From CAVPUA01 sp963708805 (GTDB lineage Bacteria; Actinomycetota; Actinomycetes; Mycobacteriales; Jatrophihabitantaceae), in the NCBI GenBank assembly GCA_963708805.1, contig CAVPUA010000003.1, forward strand, positions 2,294,001-2,358,000: a stretch of 64,000 nt of DNA, written 5' to 3'. Shown here in pieces: positions 28,041 to 37,506 of the stretch. The stretch's first letter is position 1, and each line of letters opens with the position of its first letter. Both the position numbers and the translations under genes were made by a program. A model generated the notes under the pieces. The model was given only the letters and a program-made list of their open reading frames with translations. It was not told the origin of the DNA and made no database searches.

Positions 28041-28042
28041 TC

Positions 28043-28603
28043 ATGAACGAGGTCGTCGTCACCGATCGGCTGGAGTTGCGCGCGACCGCGGAAGCCGACG
28101 CCGACGAGCTGTTCCCGATCTTCAGCGACCCGGCCGGCTGGTGGTACGACCCGGAGAATCGGCACGGGTCGATCGAGACGACGCGGCGGTTCGCCGCCCG
28201 GGCCGCCGAACGGTGGGCGGAGGGACTCAGTTACTGGACGGTGCGACTGCGCGACACCGGTGTGATCATCGGTCTGGGCGGAGCGCAGCGGCATCGATCG
28301 GGCACCTGGAACCTGAGCTACCGGATCGCGACCGCCGCCCAGGGCAACGGTTATGCGACCGAGCTCGGCCGGGCGGCCCTGGCTGCCGCGCACTCGGACG
28401 ACGACACGGTCGCGGTGATCGCATGGGCCGCCGCCCACAACACGCCGTCACGACGAGTGGCGGTCGCGCTGGGGCTCGTCGATCGTGGGTTGCGCGTCGA
28501 CGCCAACGACGGACAAGCGCGGGTCGCCTATTCCGATCGCGAGCTCGACGATGAGCTGATGCCGCTACTTGTCGATCCGGACGCCCACCGTTCGTCGACG
28601 TAA
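28043..28603 (+). CDS. GNAT-family N-acetyltransferase (RimJ/RimL type)
   Basis: 186 residues, starting 2 nt after the ppk2 stop. TDRLELRATAEADADELFPI is the RimJ/RimL-like start; ATAAQGNGYATELGRAAL carries the acetyl-CoA pyrophosphate loop (Q-x-x-G-x-A pattern), and the C-terminal NTPSRRVAVALGLVDRG is the usual Asn-Ser/Arg helix. Substrate (protein N-terminus, amino acid or antibiotic) is unknown. Tight spacing implies co-transcription with ppk2. Confidence 0.87.
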   Translation: MNEVVVTDRLELRATAEADADELFPIFSDPAGWWYDPENRHGSIETTRRFAARAAERWAEGLSYWTVRLRDTGVIIGLGGAQRHRSGTWNLSYRIATAAQGNGYATELGRAALAAAHSDDDTVAVIAWAAAHNTPSRRVAVALGLVDRGLRVDANDGQARVAYSDRELDDELMPLLVDPDAHRSST

Positions 28604-28634
28604 CGAGACGATCTCCACGCCGGAAGGAACAACC

Positions 28635-29036
28635 GTGGCCGCAGGCACGAAGACCGACCCTTGGGTTCTCATGACCCCGCCCGGAAGTTCCGAGTTCACG
28701 ATGTACCGCGACGAGGACTCGGACCCACCAGCGCTCATCTGCCAGGCCGGCAGCACCACGCTGAAGTACCGGCTCAGCGCGATCGACGACTTGCACTCGT
28801 GGCTCGTCGCTCAGGGCGACTGGGTTCCCCTCGGCGCGGCCGATGAGAAGAAGCCGGCCGCCGACGGCACGGTCGAGGCGTGGGGACGCTCGCCCGACAA
28901 TCCGGTCGGTGGCTGGTACGGCCTGCGCAACGGCTACCGCGGGCGGTTCGGGATGTACCTGCCGCCGCTGCTCGAAGCGCTCGGCCTCGCCGAGGTCACC
29001 CACGAGGCACGCAACAACTCGATGCGCGCCCGCTGA
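28635..29036 (+). CDS. Conserved small protein, unknown function
   Basis: 133 residues from GTG 28635, chosen because GGAAGGA lies 8 nt upstream; the longer frame from 28569 would run through the GNAT 3' end. The sequence starts MAAGTKTDPWVLMTPPGSSE and contains YRLSAIDDLHSWLVAQGDWV and GWYGLRNGYRGRFGMYLPPL. There are no TM segments and no catalytic signature that I recognise. Similar PPG-S-E-(F/Y)-x-M-Y-(R/K)-D proteins are common in actinobacteria, but I cannot name the family with certainty. Its TGA abuts the treY stop (TGATCA). Confidence 0.75.
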   Translation: MAAGTKTDPWVLMTPPGSSEFTMYRDEDSDPPALICQAGSTTLKYRLSAIDDLHSWLVAQGDWVPLGAADEKKPAADGTVEAWGRSPDNPVGGWYGLRNGYRGRFGMYLPPLLEALGLAEVTHEARNNSMRAR

Positions 29037-31268
29037 TCACACCCGCGCGAGCAGGGCGACCGGCGACTCGGCGAGCAGCTCGGCGACTCGGACGGTGCGG
29101 TCGACCGGCTCACCGGTGAGCACGTTGATCGACTCGAACGGGAGCTCGAGGCTGGTGTCACCCCACCCGCCGTGCGCCGCCAGTCGCACCGGCAGCCGGG
29201 TGGCGACCGTTATCGCCCCGCCCCGGTCGAAGGCGACGACGTGGTCAGCCGCGCTTCCGGTGGCGTACAGCGGGGTGTAATCCTCGAACAGGTCCGGCCG
29301 GTCACGGCGCAGGCGGAGCGCCGAGGCCACCACGGCCAGCTTGGCATCGGCCATCGTGTCGAGCCGTCGGCGCCGATCGTCGAAGTCGACCGGGCGGCGG
29401 TTGTCGGGGTCGACCAGCGAATCCTCGGCCAGCTCGGTGCCCTGGTAGGTGTCGGGGACGCCCGGCATCGTGAGGGCAACCAGCTTCTGGGCCACCGAGT
29501 TGCTGCGGGCGAAGGGCTCGATGCGGTCGAGGAACGCGTGCAACTGGTCATGCACCGAGGGGGAGTCGTAGGCCGCGTCCACGGCCGCGTGCACCGAAGC
29601 CTCGAAGGCGAGGTCGGGATCGATCCAGCGGGTGCCGTCCGAGGCCTCCCGCATCGCCTTCTCGACGTAGGCGTGCATCCGCTCGCGCTCGATCAGCCCC
29701 GCACCGGCGAACGTCTGCCAGAGGAGATAACCGAACGCCGGATTCGGCACCGGTGCCTCGGCCATCAGCTGGGCGGCCAGCGACCGCCATTCGTCGGGGA
29801 TCTCGGCCAGGACGAACAGGCGGGCGCGCACGTCCTCACCCCGCTTCGTGTCGTGCGTCGAGAGGGTCGTCATCGAGTACGGCCAGTCCCGCTGCCGCGT
29901 CGCCGCGCGGTCGTGGAACGTACTGACCGGCGCGCCGAACGTCGCCGGATCCCCGCCGACCTCGTTCAGCGCGATGAAGCGGTTGTAGCGGTAGTAGGCG
30001 GTGTCCTCGACGCCCTTGGCCATCACCGCGCCGGACGTCTGCTGAAAGCGTCGAGCCAGTTCATCGGCCGGGTCCGCCAACCGGGGCACGAGGGAGGCGA
30101 TCGTCTCGGTCAGATCGGGACGGCGATCGCGCGCCGTCTCGATCGCCTCGGACAGGTATTCGGCTCCGAGCGGTAGATACGAGCGGTACACCGGGAACGC
30201 GATCAAGAGCTCGGCGAGCGCCGCCTCGGCGTTCTCGATCGCCGGCACGAGCCGGGCCAGTCTCGACACCTCGGCCTGCAGGATGGTCGTCACCACGAAC
30301 CGCTTGCCCGCTTCGACATGATCATGGAAGTCGAGCGTGTCGCCGGTTGCCGCTTGGTAGGTCGCGGTCATGGGTTCGGAGCCGGCCGGATCGACGAACA
30401 GATTGGTGACCTCGGTCAGCGCGTCGTAGCCGGTCGTGCCGGCCACCGGCCAGGATTCGGGGAGCGCCTCACCCGGTTCCAGGATCTTCTCGACGGTGAC
30501 CCACGCGTCGGGGGCCGCGTTGTGCAGTCGCCACAGGTAGCCCTCCGGATCGACCAGCCCGTCGGGATGATCGATTCGCAGTCCGTCGATGCCGTCAGCA
30601 CCCGTCCAACGCAGGATCTCGCGGTGGGTCGCGTCGAACACGGTCTCGTCCTCGACCCGCAGCCCGGCGAGTGTCGTGACGGCGAAGAAGCGCCGGTAGT
30701 TCTGCTCGGTGTCGGCCCGGCGGAAGTTGACCAACTCGTACGCCTGACGGTCGTGGACTTCCGACGGCGAGCCGCCCATGGTCGCCGGCGCGATGGGGAA
30801 GCGGTGTTCGAAGTAGCGCAGCTCGCCGTCCTCGATCGTCAACTGCGTCGGGTCGAAGTCGTCGCCGAGCACCGGCAGCAGGATCCGCCCCCGGGACCAC
30901 TCGATGTCGAACCACTGCGCGTAGTCCGACGAGCGGCCCAGTCGAAGCACGTCCCACCACGCGCGCATCTCGGCCGCGTCGGCGACGCCGGCGTGATTGG
31001 GGACGATGTCGACCACGACACCGAGGCCGTTCTCGCGGGCGGCCTCGAGCAGCGCCAGCCAGCCGGAGCGGCCACCACGAGCCGGATCGATCTCGTCGTG
31101 GTCGATCACGTCGTAACCGTGGTCGGAGCCCGCGGACGCGGTCAGCAACGGCGAGCAGTAGACCGCTCCCACTCCGAGCTGGGCCAGGTAGTCGCAGATA
31201 CCGGCCGCGGCTGTCAGTTGGAACGAGGAACGGATCTGCAGCCGATACGTCGATGTCGGGATAGCCAA
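29037..31268 (-). CDS. treY: Malto-oligosyltrehalose synthase
   Basis: Intramolecular transglucosylation of the reducing end of maltodextrin to form maltooligosyl-trehalose. GH13 landmarks: IPTSTYRLQIRSSFQL, VVVDIVPNHAGV, GIDGLRIDHPDGLVDPEGYL (nucleophile Asp), VTVEKILEPGEALP (acid/base Glu), AVMAKGVEDTAYYRYNRF and TTLSTHDTKRGEDVRARL. The start TTG 31268 lies one base after the glgX stop and begins the family N-terminus, so translation is coupled. 743 residues, intact. Confidence 0.94.
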   Translation of the reverse strand: MAIPTSTYRLQIRSSFQLTAAAGICDYLAQLGVGAVYCSPLLTASAGSDHGYDVIDHDEIDPARGGRSGWLALLEAARENGLGVVVDIVPNHAGVADAAEMRAWWDVLRLGRSSDYAQWFDIEWSRGRILLPVLGDDFDPTQLTIEDGELRYFEHRFPIAPATMGGSPSEVHDRQAYELVNFRRADTEQNYRRFFAVTTLAGLRVEDETVFDATHREILRWTGADGIDGLRIDHPDGLVDPEGYLWRLHNAAPDAWVTVEKILEPGEALPESWPVAGTTGYDALTEVTNLFVDPAGSEPMTATYQAATGDTLDFHDHVEAGKRFVVTTILQAEVSRLARLVPAIENAEAALAELLIAFPVYRSYLPLGAEYLSEAIETARDRRPDLTETIASLVPRLADPADELARRFQQTSGAVMAKGVEDTAYYRYNRFIALNEVGGDPATFGAPVSTFHDRAATRQRDWPYSMTTLSTHDTKRGEDVRARLFVLAEIPDEWRSLAAQLMAEAPVPNPAFGYLLWQTFAGAGLIERERMHAYVEKAMREASDGTRWIDPDLAFEASVHAAVDAAYDSPSVHDQLHAFLDRIEPFARSNSVAQKLVALTMPGVPDTYQGTELAEDSLVDPDNRRPVDFDDRRRRLDTMADAKLAVVASALRLRRDRPDLFEDYTPLYATGSAADHVVAFDRGGAITVATRLPVRLAAHGGWGDTSLELPFESINVLTGEPVDRTVRVAELLAESPVALLARV

Positions 31269-31269
31269 C

Positions 31270-33378
31270 TCAGTCCGTCCGCCGCAGCACGACCAACGCG
31301 CGCGGTCCGACCGAGACGCTCTCGCCGGCCCCGTACACCCGCTCCTCGTCGGCGTCGGCGTCGGCGGTGTCCATGACGACCTGCCAGCCGGCGCCGTACT
31401 CGACCGTGGGCATGACGAAGTCGAGGGCCGCATCGTGGGCGCTGAAGCACATCAGGAAGGTGTCGTCGACGACCCGCTCGCCGCGCGCGTCGACGTCGGT
31501 GATCCCGTTGCCGTTCAGGAAGACGGCGACCGCCCGGCCGAAGCCTGAGTCCCAGTCCTCTTCCGACATCTCGTTGCCGTCGGGCTGCAGCCACGCGATG
31601 TCGGGCAGACCCTCCTTGCCCCGGCGGCGCACCGGCCGGCCCACGAAGAAGCGGCGGCGGCGGAACGTCGGATGGTTCTCGCGGAGCTCGGCCGCCTTGC
31701 GGGTGAACGCGAGCAGGTCGACGTCGACGTTCTTCCAATCGATCCAGGTGATCTCGTTGTCCTGGCAGAAGCCGTTGTTGTTGCCGCCCTGAGTGCGCCC
31801 CAGTTCGTCGCCGTGGCAGATCATCGGCACGCCCTGCGACAGGAACATCGTCGCGATGAAGTTGCGTTCCTGCTGCTCACGCAACGCGTTGATCTTGGGG
31901 TCCTTGGTCGGGCCCTCGGCGCCACAGTTCCACGACCGGTTGTGACTCTCGCCGTCGTTGTTGTCCTCGCCGTTGGCCTCGTTGTGCTTCTCGTTGTACG
32001 ACACGAGATCGCGCAGGGTGAAGCCGTCGTGCGCTGTGACGAAGTTGATCGACGCCACGGGCCGACGGGCCGAGTGCTCGTAGAGGTCGGCCGAGCCGGT
32101 CAGACGCGACGCGAACTCACCGAGGGTGGCCGGTTCACCCCGCCAGAAGTCGCGGACGGTGTCGCGGTACTTGCCGTTCCATTCCGTCCATTGCGGCGGG
32201 AAGTTGCCGACCTGGTAGCCACCGGGCCCGACGTCCCACGGTTCGGCGATCAGCTTGACCTGGCTGACGGTGGGGTCCTGCTGCACGAGTTCGAAGAAGC
32301 TCGACAGCCGGTCGACGTCGTAGAACTCACGCGCCAGCGTTGCCGCCAGGTCGAAGCGGAAACCGTCGACGTGCATGTCGGTGACCCAGTACCGCAGCGA
32401 GTCCATGATCAACTGCAGCGAGTGAGGGTGCCGCACGTTCAGGGTGTTGCCGGTTCCGGTGTAGTCCATGTAGTAGCGCTGGTCGTCGTCGACGAGGCGA
32501 TAGTAGGCCGCGTTGTCGATGCCGCGCATCGACAGCGTCGGGCCCATGTGATTGCCCTCGGCGGTGTGGTTGTAGACGACGTCCAGGATCACTTCGATGC
32601 CGCTGTCGTGCAGCGTGCGCACCATCGTCTTGAACTCCTGCACCTGCCCGCCGGGCGTGCCGGATGACGAGTACTTCGAGTCGGGCGCGAAGAAGCCGAT
32701 CGTGTTGTAGCCCCAGTAGTTGGACAAGCCCTTGTCGATCAACGTCGAGTCGTTCGCGAAGTGGTGCACGGGCATCAACTCGATGGCGGTGATGCCCATC
32801 GACTTCAGGTGATCGATCATGACCGGGTGCGCGATCGCCGCATACGTTCCGCGGATCTCGTCGGGGATCTCCGGGTGCTGCTCGGTGAGGCCCTTGACGT
32901 GGGCCTCGTAGATCACGGTCTCGTTGTACTGCCGCTTGGGCGGCCGGTCGGTGCCCCAGTCGTAGAACGGGTTGATCACGACCGACTTGGGCATGTGGTC
33001 CGCGGAGTCGTCGTCGTTGCGCGAATCGGGATCGCCGAAGTTGTAGCTGAACAGCGACTGGTCCCAGTCGAACGTGCCGTCGATCGCCTTCGCGTACGGA
33101 TCCAGCAGCAGTTTGGTCGGATTGCACCGCTGGCCCTTCGAGGGGTCGTACGGGCCGTGGACGCGGTAGCCGTACAGCTGACCGGGCTCGACACTCGGCA
33201 GGAACGCGTGCCACACCAAGCCGTCCTGCTCGCGAAGCTCGATCTTGGTCTCGGTTCCGTCGGAGTCGAACAGGCACAACTCGACCCGCTCGGCCACTTC
33301 GCTGAAGAGCGCGAAGTTCGTGCCCGATCCGTCGTACGTAGCGCCTAGGGGATAGGCGGTACCGGGCCAAACCTGCAT
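31270..33378 (-). CDS. glgX: Glycogen debranching enzyme GlgX/TreX
   Basis: GH13 isoamylase-type enzyme that removes alpha-1,6 branches, feeding linear maltodextrin to TreY. CBM48 domain from MQVWPGTAYPLGATYDGSGT; catalytic set EVILDVVYNHTAEGN, VDGFRFDLAATLAREF (nucleophile), KLIAEPWDVGPGGYQVGNFP (acid/base) and INFVTAHDGFTLRDLVSYN; FLSQGVPMICHGDELGRTQG near the end. 702 residues from ATG 33378, which has GAGGAG 6 nt upstream. First gene of glgX-treY; the matching treZ is 1.9 kb further on. Confidence 0.95.
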   Translation of the reverse strand: MQVWPGTAYPLGATYDGSGTNFALFSEVAERVELCLFDSDGTETKIELREQDGLVWHAFLPSVEPGQLYGYRVHGPYDPSKGQRCNPTKLLLDPYAKAIDGTFDWDQSLFSYNFGDPDSRNDDDSADHMPKSVVINPFYDWGTDRPPKRQYNETVIYEAHVKGLTEQHPEIPDEIRGTYAAIAHPVMIDHLKSMGITAIELMPVHHFANDSTLIDKGLSNYWGYNTIGFFAPDSKYSSSGTPGGQVQEFKTMVRTLHDSGIEVILDVVYNHTAEGNHMGPTLSMRGIDNAAYYRLVDDDQRYYMDYTGTGNTLNVRHPHSLQLIMDSLRYWVTDMHVDGFRFDLAATLAREFYDVDRLSSFFELVQQDPTVSQVKLIAEPWDVGPGGYQVGNFPPQWTEWNGKYRDTVRDFWRGEPATLGEFASRLTGSADLYEHSARRPVASINFVTAHDGFTLRDLVSYNEKHNEANGEDNNDGESHNRSWNCGAEGPTKDPKINALREQQERNFIATMFLSQGVPMICHGDELGRTQGGNNNGFCQDNEITWIDWKNVDVDLLAFTRKAAELRENHPTFRRRRFFVGRPVRRRGKEGLPDIAWLQPDGNEMSEEDWDSGFGRAVAVFLNGNGITDVDARGERVVDDTFLMCFSAHDAALDFVMPTVEYGAGWQVVMDTADADADEERVYGAGESVSVGPRALVVLRRTD

Positions 33379-33487
33379 GGGTCTCCTCGAAGTTCGCGTC
33401 TGGGCTTTTCTCGGAGGCGGCACGCCCCCACCCTGCCAGAGTCGTGTTACCCGCGCGGGTCGGCCTCTATCGCCCGTAAGCTGATCG

Positions 33488-33611
33488 TTATTGGAGGGGA
33501 GTAACCCCCTGCGGTGTCCTCGTCATCACGGGCCGTGCGTCTGCGGCCCCGGGGCGCCGGTCCGCGTCGGCTTCGGCCGTCGGGCGGGTGAGACCTCCGG
33601 GCCAGGCGGCC
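33488..33611 (+). ncRNA. yybP-ykoY (manganese) riboswitch before terC
   Basis: GGAGGGGAGTAACCCC (33493-33508) is the conserved first helix/loop with GGGGAGTA, and GGGTGAGACCTCCGGGCC (33586-33603) matches the second conserved GAGACCT loop region. Strong GC helices lie between. Both halves occur in order and at fitting distance, directly upstream of a TerC family gene, the class most often controlled by this Mn2+-sensing motif. TAAGCT at 33478-33483 is a plausible -10. The RBS GGAGG (33632-33636) lies some 20 nt beyond the aptamer, so control of translation initiation is likely. Confidence 0.8.
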
Positions 33612-33641
33612 GTGCGCGGTCGCCGCTGACCGGAGGCATCA

Positions 33642-34622
33642 ATGCACGTCCACACCTGGGTCTGGATCGTCACGCTCGCGGCGTGGGCCGCCTTCCTCAC
33701 GATCGACATGGTCGTGATCGGGCGCCGTCCCCACGAGCCGTCCACGTCCGAATCTGTGCGGCACCTGGCGTTCTTCGTCGGCACGGCCGGGCTGTTCGCG
33801 GTCGGCGTCTGGCTGATCAGCGGTCCCGGCTACGGCGGCCAGTTCGTCGCCGGCTGGCTGACCGAGTACTCGCTGTCGGTCGACAACCTGTTCGTGTTCC
33901 TGATCATCCTGACCAAACTGCACGTGCCCCGCGAGTTGCAGTCGGCTGCGCTGTTCACCGGAATCGTCGCCGCGGTGGTGCTGCGCGGTGTGTTCATCGC
34001 GGTCGGGGCGGCCGCCATCAACCGATTCAGCTGGGTGTTCTACCTCTTCGGTCTGTTCCTGCTCTACACCGCCGTCACGCTGGCCAAGGAGTCGCGCTCG
34101 CACGACGACTCGGCTCAGGAGTATGTCGAGCCGCGGGCCGTCCGCTGGCTGCGGCGCCGTGTCCCGGTCACCGACGGTTTCCACGGTGCGCGGCTGACCG
34201 CTCGCGAATCCGGCCGGCGGCTGGCGACCCCGATGCTGCTCGTCGTGGCCGCGCTCGGCGTGACCGACCTGCTGTTCGCGCTCGACTCGATCCCGGCGAT
34301 CTATGGCATCACCCGTGAGCCGTACCTGGTGTTGACCGCCAACATGTTCGCGTTGATGGGACTGAGACAGCTCTACTTCCTGCTCGGCGGCCTGCTCGAA
34401 CGCCTCGTCTACCTGAGTCTCGGTCTGTCGCTGCTGCTCGCCTTCATCGGCGCCAAGTTGATCTTGCACGCGCTGCACGAGAACACTCTGTCGTTCGTCA
34501 ACGGCGGCCGGCCCGTCGGCTGGGCGCCGGACATCCCCATCTGGGTGTCGTTGACCGTCATCGTCGGCACGCTGGGCGTGACCGCGGTGGCCAGCCTGCT
34601 CCGTACGGCGGCCCGGCCGTGA
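33642..34622 (+). CDS. TerC-family integral membrane protein (likely Mn2+ exporter)
   Basis: 326 residues with about eight TM helices. Family motifs are the paired acidic intramembrane sites EYSLSVDNLFVFLIIL and VTDLLFALDSIPAIYG, plus MFALMGLRQLYFLLGGLLER. TerC/Alx relatives export manganese, and the riboswitch upstream supports that reading over tellurite resistance. ATG 33642 is preceded by GGAGG 6 nt upstream. Intact. Confidence 0.92.
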   Translation: MHVHTWVWIVTLAAWAAFLTIDMVVIGRRPHEPSTSESVRHLAFFVGTAGLFAVGVWLISGPGYGGQFVAGWLTEYSLSVDNLFVFLIILTKLHVPRELQSAALFTGIVAAVVLRGVFIAVGAAAINRFSWVFYLFGLFLLYTAVTLAKESRSHDDSAQEYVEPRAVRWLRRRVPVTDGFHGARLTARESGRRLATPMLLVVAALGVTDLLFALDSIPAIYGITREPYLVLTANMFALMGLRQLYFLLGGLLERLVYLSLGLSLLLAFIGAKLILHALHENTLSFVNGGRPVGWAPDIPIWVSLTVIVGTLGVTAVASLLRTAARP

Positions 34623-34632
34623 CCTGGCCGCG

Positions 34633-35142
34633 TCAGCTGGTGGTGGTAGCCGACGGCGCGGCCGGCTGCGCCGTCCGGGATCCCGACGGCACCGTCCGCG
34701 GACGCTGCTGGTTCGGGAACTGACGCCCGCCGTTGCTCCCATTGCCGGTGCCGTAGCCAGGCCCGTACCCACCGAAGGGGCCGGTGCGCTGACGGACGAT
34801 GCCGTGGTCGGCGAACCGGCCGTTGTGGGTGGCGACGGCGTGGCCGATCACGGCACCGACGAACAGCAGGACGAGGGCGGCCACGATCGAGATCACCGAG
34901 AACGCGACCCGCTTGGACGGGTTGATCCAGCGCTCACGCGGAGGCTTCGGGGGCGGCGGCGCGAACGAGTACGGGGGCGGGTAGGCGCCGTAGGGCGTCA
35001 CCGGGGTACCGGGCGCAACGGCGGCCGCGGGTGGGGGAGTCGGCGGCAGGGCGGCGGTAGGCGCAGCCGGCTCCGGTGCCGCGTCGGTCGCGGGCTGCGG
35101 CGCCGTCGGCTCGCCCTCGGGCGCCGGTGTTGACTCGCTCAT
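34633..35142 (-). CDS. Proline-rich single-pass membrane protein
   Basis: 169 residues. A Pro/Ala/Glu-rich cytoplasmic N-terminus (about 1-75, with YGAYPPPYSFAPPPPKPP), a basic RERWINPSKR, one TM helix (VISIVAALVLLFVGAVIGHA) and an outer Gly/Asn/Pro/Thr-rich tail. GAGGGGG lies before ATG 35142. The low-complexity head resembles actinobacterial membrane proteins that bind cell-envelope partners. No specific family is recognised. Confidence 0.7.
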   Translation of the reverse strand: MSESTPAPEGEPTAPQPATDAAPEPAAPTAALPPTPPPAAAVAPGTPVTPYGAYPPPYSFAPPPPKPPRERWINPSKRVAFSVISIVAALVLLFVGAVIGHAVATHNGRFADHGIVRQRTGPFGGYGPGYGTGNGSNGGRQFPNQQRPRTVPSGSRTAQPAAPSATTTS

Positions 35143-35261
35143 CTTCGTCCCCCTCGCACATCGGTGTGTGCTGGGCCGAGTATAAACAACTTGTTAAGTT
35201 TTCGATATGAACGATCGCTCGCGGCGAACGGTGGCGGGCAGTTCAGCGCTCGTGGCCCCGA

Positions 35262-35284
35262 TTGTCGTACCCGCCTCGTACGGT
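35262..35284 (+). promoter_or_regulatory. Possible PafBC-type promoter of uvrB
   Basis: TTGTCGTAC-N8-TACGGT resembles the mycobacterial RecA-independent damage promoter (TTGTCRGTG-N8-TAnnnT): the first six bases, the 8-nt spacer and the -10 match, but GTG is TAC. The -10 ends 7 nt before GTG 35292, which also implies a leaderless mRNA. Confidence 0.4.
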
Positions 35285-35291
35285 TGACCAC

Positions 35292-37464
35292 GTGAGAGTT
35301 CGCAGCGACATCGCCCCGACGACCGGCAAGTTCGAGGTGGTCTCCGACTTCGAGCCGGCCGGCGACCAGCCGGCGGCCATCGACGCGCTCGAGAAGCGCA
35401 TCCGCACGGGCGAGCGCAACTCGGTGCTTCTGGGAGCGACGGGCACCGGCAAGTCGGCGACGGCCGCCTGGTTGATCGAGCGGCTCCAGCGCCCGACGCT
35501 GGTGATGGCGCCGAACAAGACGCTGGCGGCCCAGCTGGCCAACGAGCTGCGCGAGATGCTGCCGAACAACGCCGTCGAGTACTTCGTGAGCTATTACGAC
35601 TACTACCAGCCCGAGGCCTACGTCCCGCAGACCGACACCTACATCGAGAAGGACTCCTCGATCAACGACGAGGTCGAGCGGCTGCGTCACTCGGCGACGA
35701 TGTCACTGCTGACCCGGCGTGACGTCGTCGTGGTGGCGACCGTGTCCTGCATCTACGGCCTCGGCACGCCGCAGGAGTACGTCGACCGCTCGGTGCGGCT
35801 GCACACCGGTCAGCAGATCGAGCGCGACAAGATCCTGCGTCGCCTGGTCGACGTCCAGTACACCCGCAACGATCTCTCGTTCACACGCGGGACGTTCCGC
35901 GTCCGCGGCGACACCGTCGAGATCTTCCCGGTGTACGAGGAGCTGGCGATCCGCGCCGAGATGTTCGGCGACGAGATCGAACGGCTCTACTACCTCCACC
36001 CGCTCACCGGCGAGGTCATTCGCGAGGTCGAAGAGGTCTTCGTCTTCCCGGCCACCCACTACGCCGCCGGTCCCGAGCGGATGGAGAAGGCCATTCGTGG
36101 CATCGAGAAGGAACTCGAGGAGCGGCTCGGCCGAACTCGAGGCTCAGAACAAGCTGCTCGAGGCGCAGCGACTTCGGATGCGCACGAGCTACGACATCGA
36201 GATGATGCGCCAGGTCGGCTTCTGCTCGGGCATCGAGAACTACTCGCTGCACATCGACGGCCGCGAACGGGGCAGCGCGCCCAACTGCCTGCTGGACTAC
36301 TTTCCCGAGGACTTCCTGCTGGTCATCGACGAGTCGCACGTCACCGTCCCGCAGACCGGCGGGATGTACGAGGGCGACATGTCCCGCAAGCGCACGCTGG
36401 TCGATCACGGCTTCCGGCTGCCCTCGGCCATGGACAACCGGCCGCTGAAGTTCGAGGAGTTCGTCGAGCGGATCGGCCAGACCGTGTACATGTCGGCGAC
36501 CCCCGGCACCTACGAACTGGCCAAGGTCGACGGCGATGTGGTCGAACAGGTGATCCGTCCGACCGGCCTCATCGACCCCGAGGTGATCGTGAAGCCCACG
36601 AAGGGCCAGATCGACGACCTCGTCCACGAGATCAGACTGCGGGCCGAGCGCAACGAGCGGGTTCTGGTCACGACACTGACCAAGAAGATGTCCGAGGATC
36701 TCACCGACTATCTGCTGGAGTTGGGCATCCGGGTTCGCTACCTCCACTCCGAGGTCGACACCCTGCGCCGCATCGAACTGCTCAGCGAGCTGCGGATGGG
36801 CGAGTTCGACGTCCTGGTCGGCATCAACCTGCTGCGCGAGGGCCTCGACCTGCCCGAGGTCTCGCTCGTGTCGATCCTGGACGCCGACAAGGAGGGCTTC
36901 CTGCGCAGCGGGACGTCGTTGATCCAGACCATCGGCCGCGCCGCCCGCAACGTCTCCGGTCAGGTGCACATGTACGCCGACACGATCACGCCCTCGATGG
37001 AGAAGGCGATCGACGAGACCAACCGCCGCCGGGCCAAGCAGGTGGCCTACAACGTCGCGAACGGCATCGACCCGCAGCCGTTGCGCAAGCGAATCGCCGC
37101 CATCACCGACCGCATCGCGCAGGAGGCCGCCGACACGGAGTCGCTGCTGAACGGTGGTGTGCCGGTCGGCGGATCGGGGCGGTCGCAGTCACGGGGAAAG
37201 TCGGCCGTGCCCGGTCGCGGTGGTCGGGGCGCTGCCGCCCGGGTATCGCCTGGCGTCCTCGGCGTCGGCGCGCATGCCGACGGCAAGCTGGACGTCTCCG
37301 AGATGCCCCGCGCGGCGTTGGCCGACCTGATCCAGCAGCTCAACGACCAGATGCTGGCCGCCGCTCGAGAGCTACAGTTCGAGGTCGCCGCCCGCCTGCG
37401 TGACGAAATCGGCGACCTGAAGAAGGAACTGCGCGGAATGGATGCCGCCGGCGTCGGGCAGTAA
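35292..37464 (+). CDS. uvrB: Excinuclease ABC subunit B
   Basis: Helicase-like damage-recognition subunit of nucleotide excision repair. Walker A GATGTGKSATAAW, beta-hairpin region VSYYDYYQPEAYVPQTDTYI, Walker B LLVIDESHVT, motif V/VI EGLDLPEVSLVSILDADKEG and TIGRAARN, and a C-terminal UVR motif (QLNDQMLAAARELQFEVAAR) that contacts UvrC. An extra G near 36132 splits the frame; corrected length 723 residues. GTG 35292 begins MRVRSDIAPTTGKFEVVSDF, is the family start and is placed 7 nt after a -10. Confidence 0.95.
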
Positions 37465-37491
37465 ACGGGCAATCCACTCCGGCCAGCTATT

Positions 37492-37506
37492 CCAACGACC
37501 GGTTGG
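37492..37506 (+). promoter_or_regulatory. Palindrome before the TetR gene, probable autoregulatory operator
   Basis: CCAACGACCGGTTGG has 5-bp inverted arms around 5 nt. TATAGG (37513-37518), a possible -10, lies just downstream, so a bound repressor would block the promoter. The AACGACCG(G)TT core is of the kind used by TetR repressors of lipid genes. Confidence 0.45.

Noticed and set aside
27164..29036. Mobile element inserted between treZ and treY
   Set aside because: No transposase or integrase, no terminal inverted or target-site repeats, and codon use matches the neighbours.
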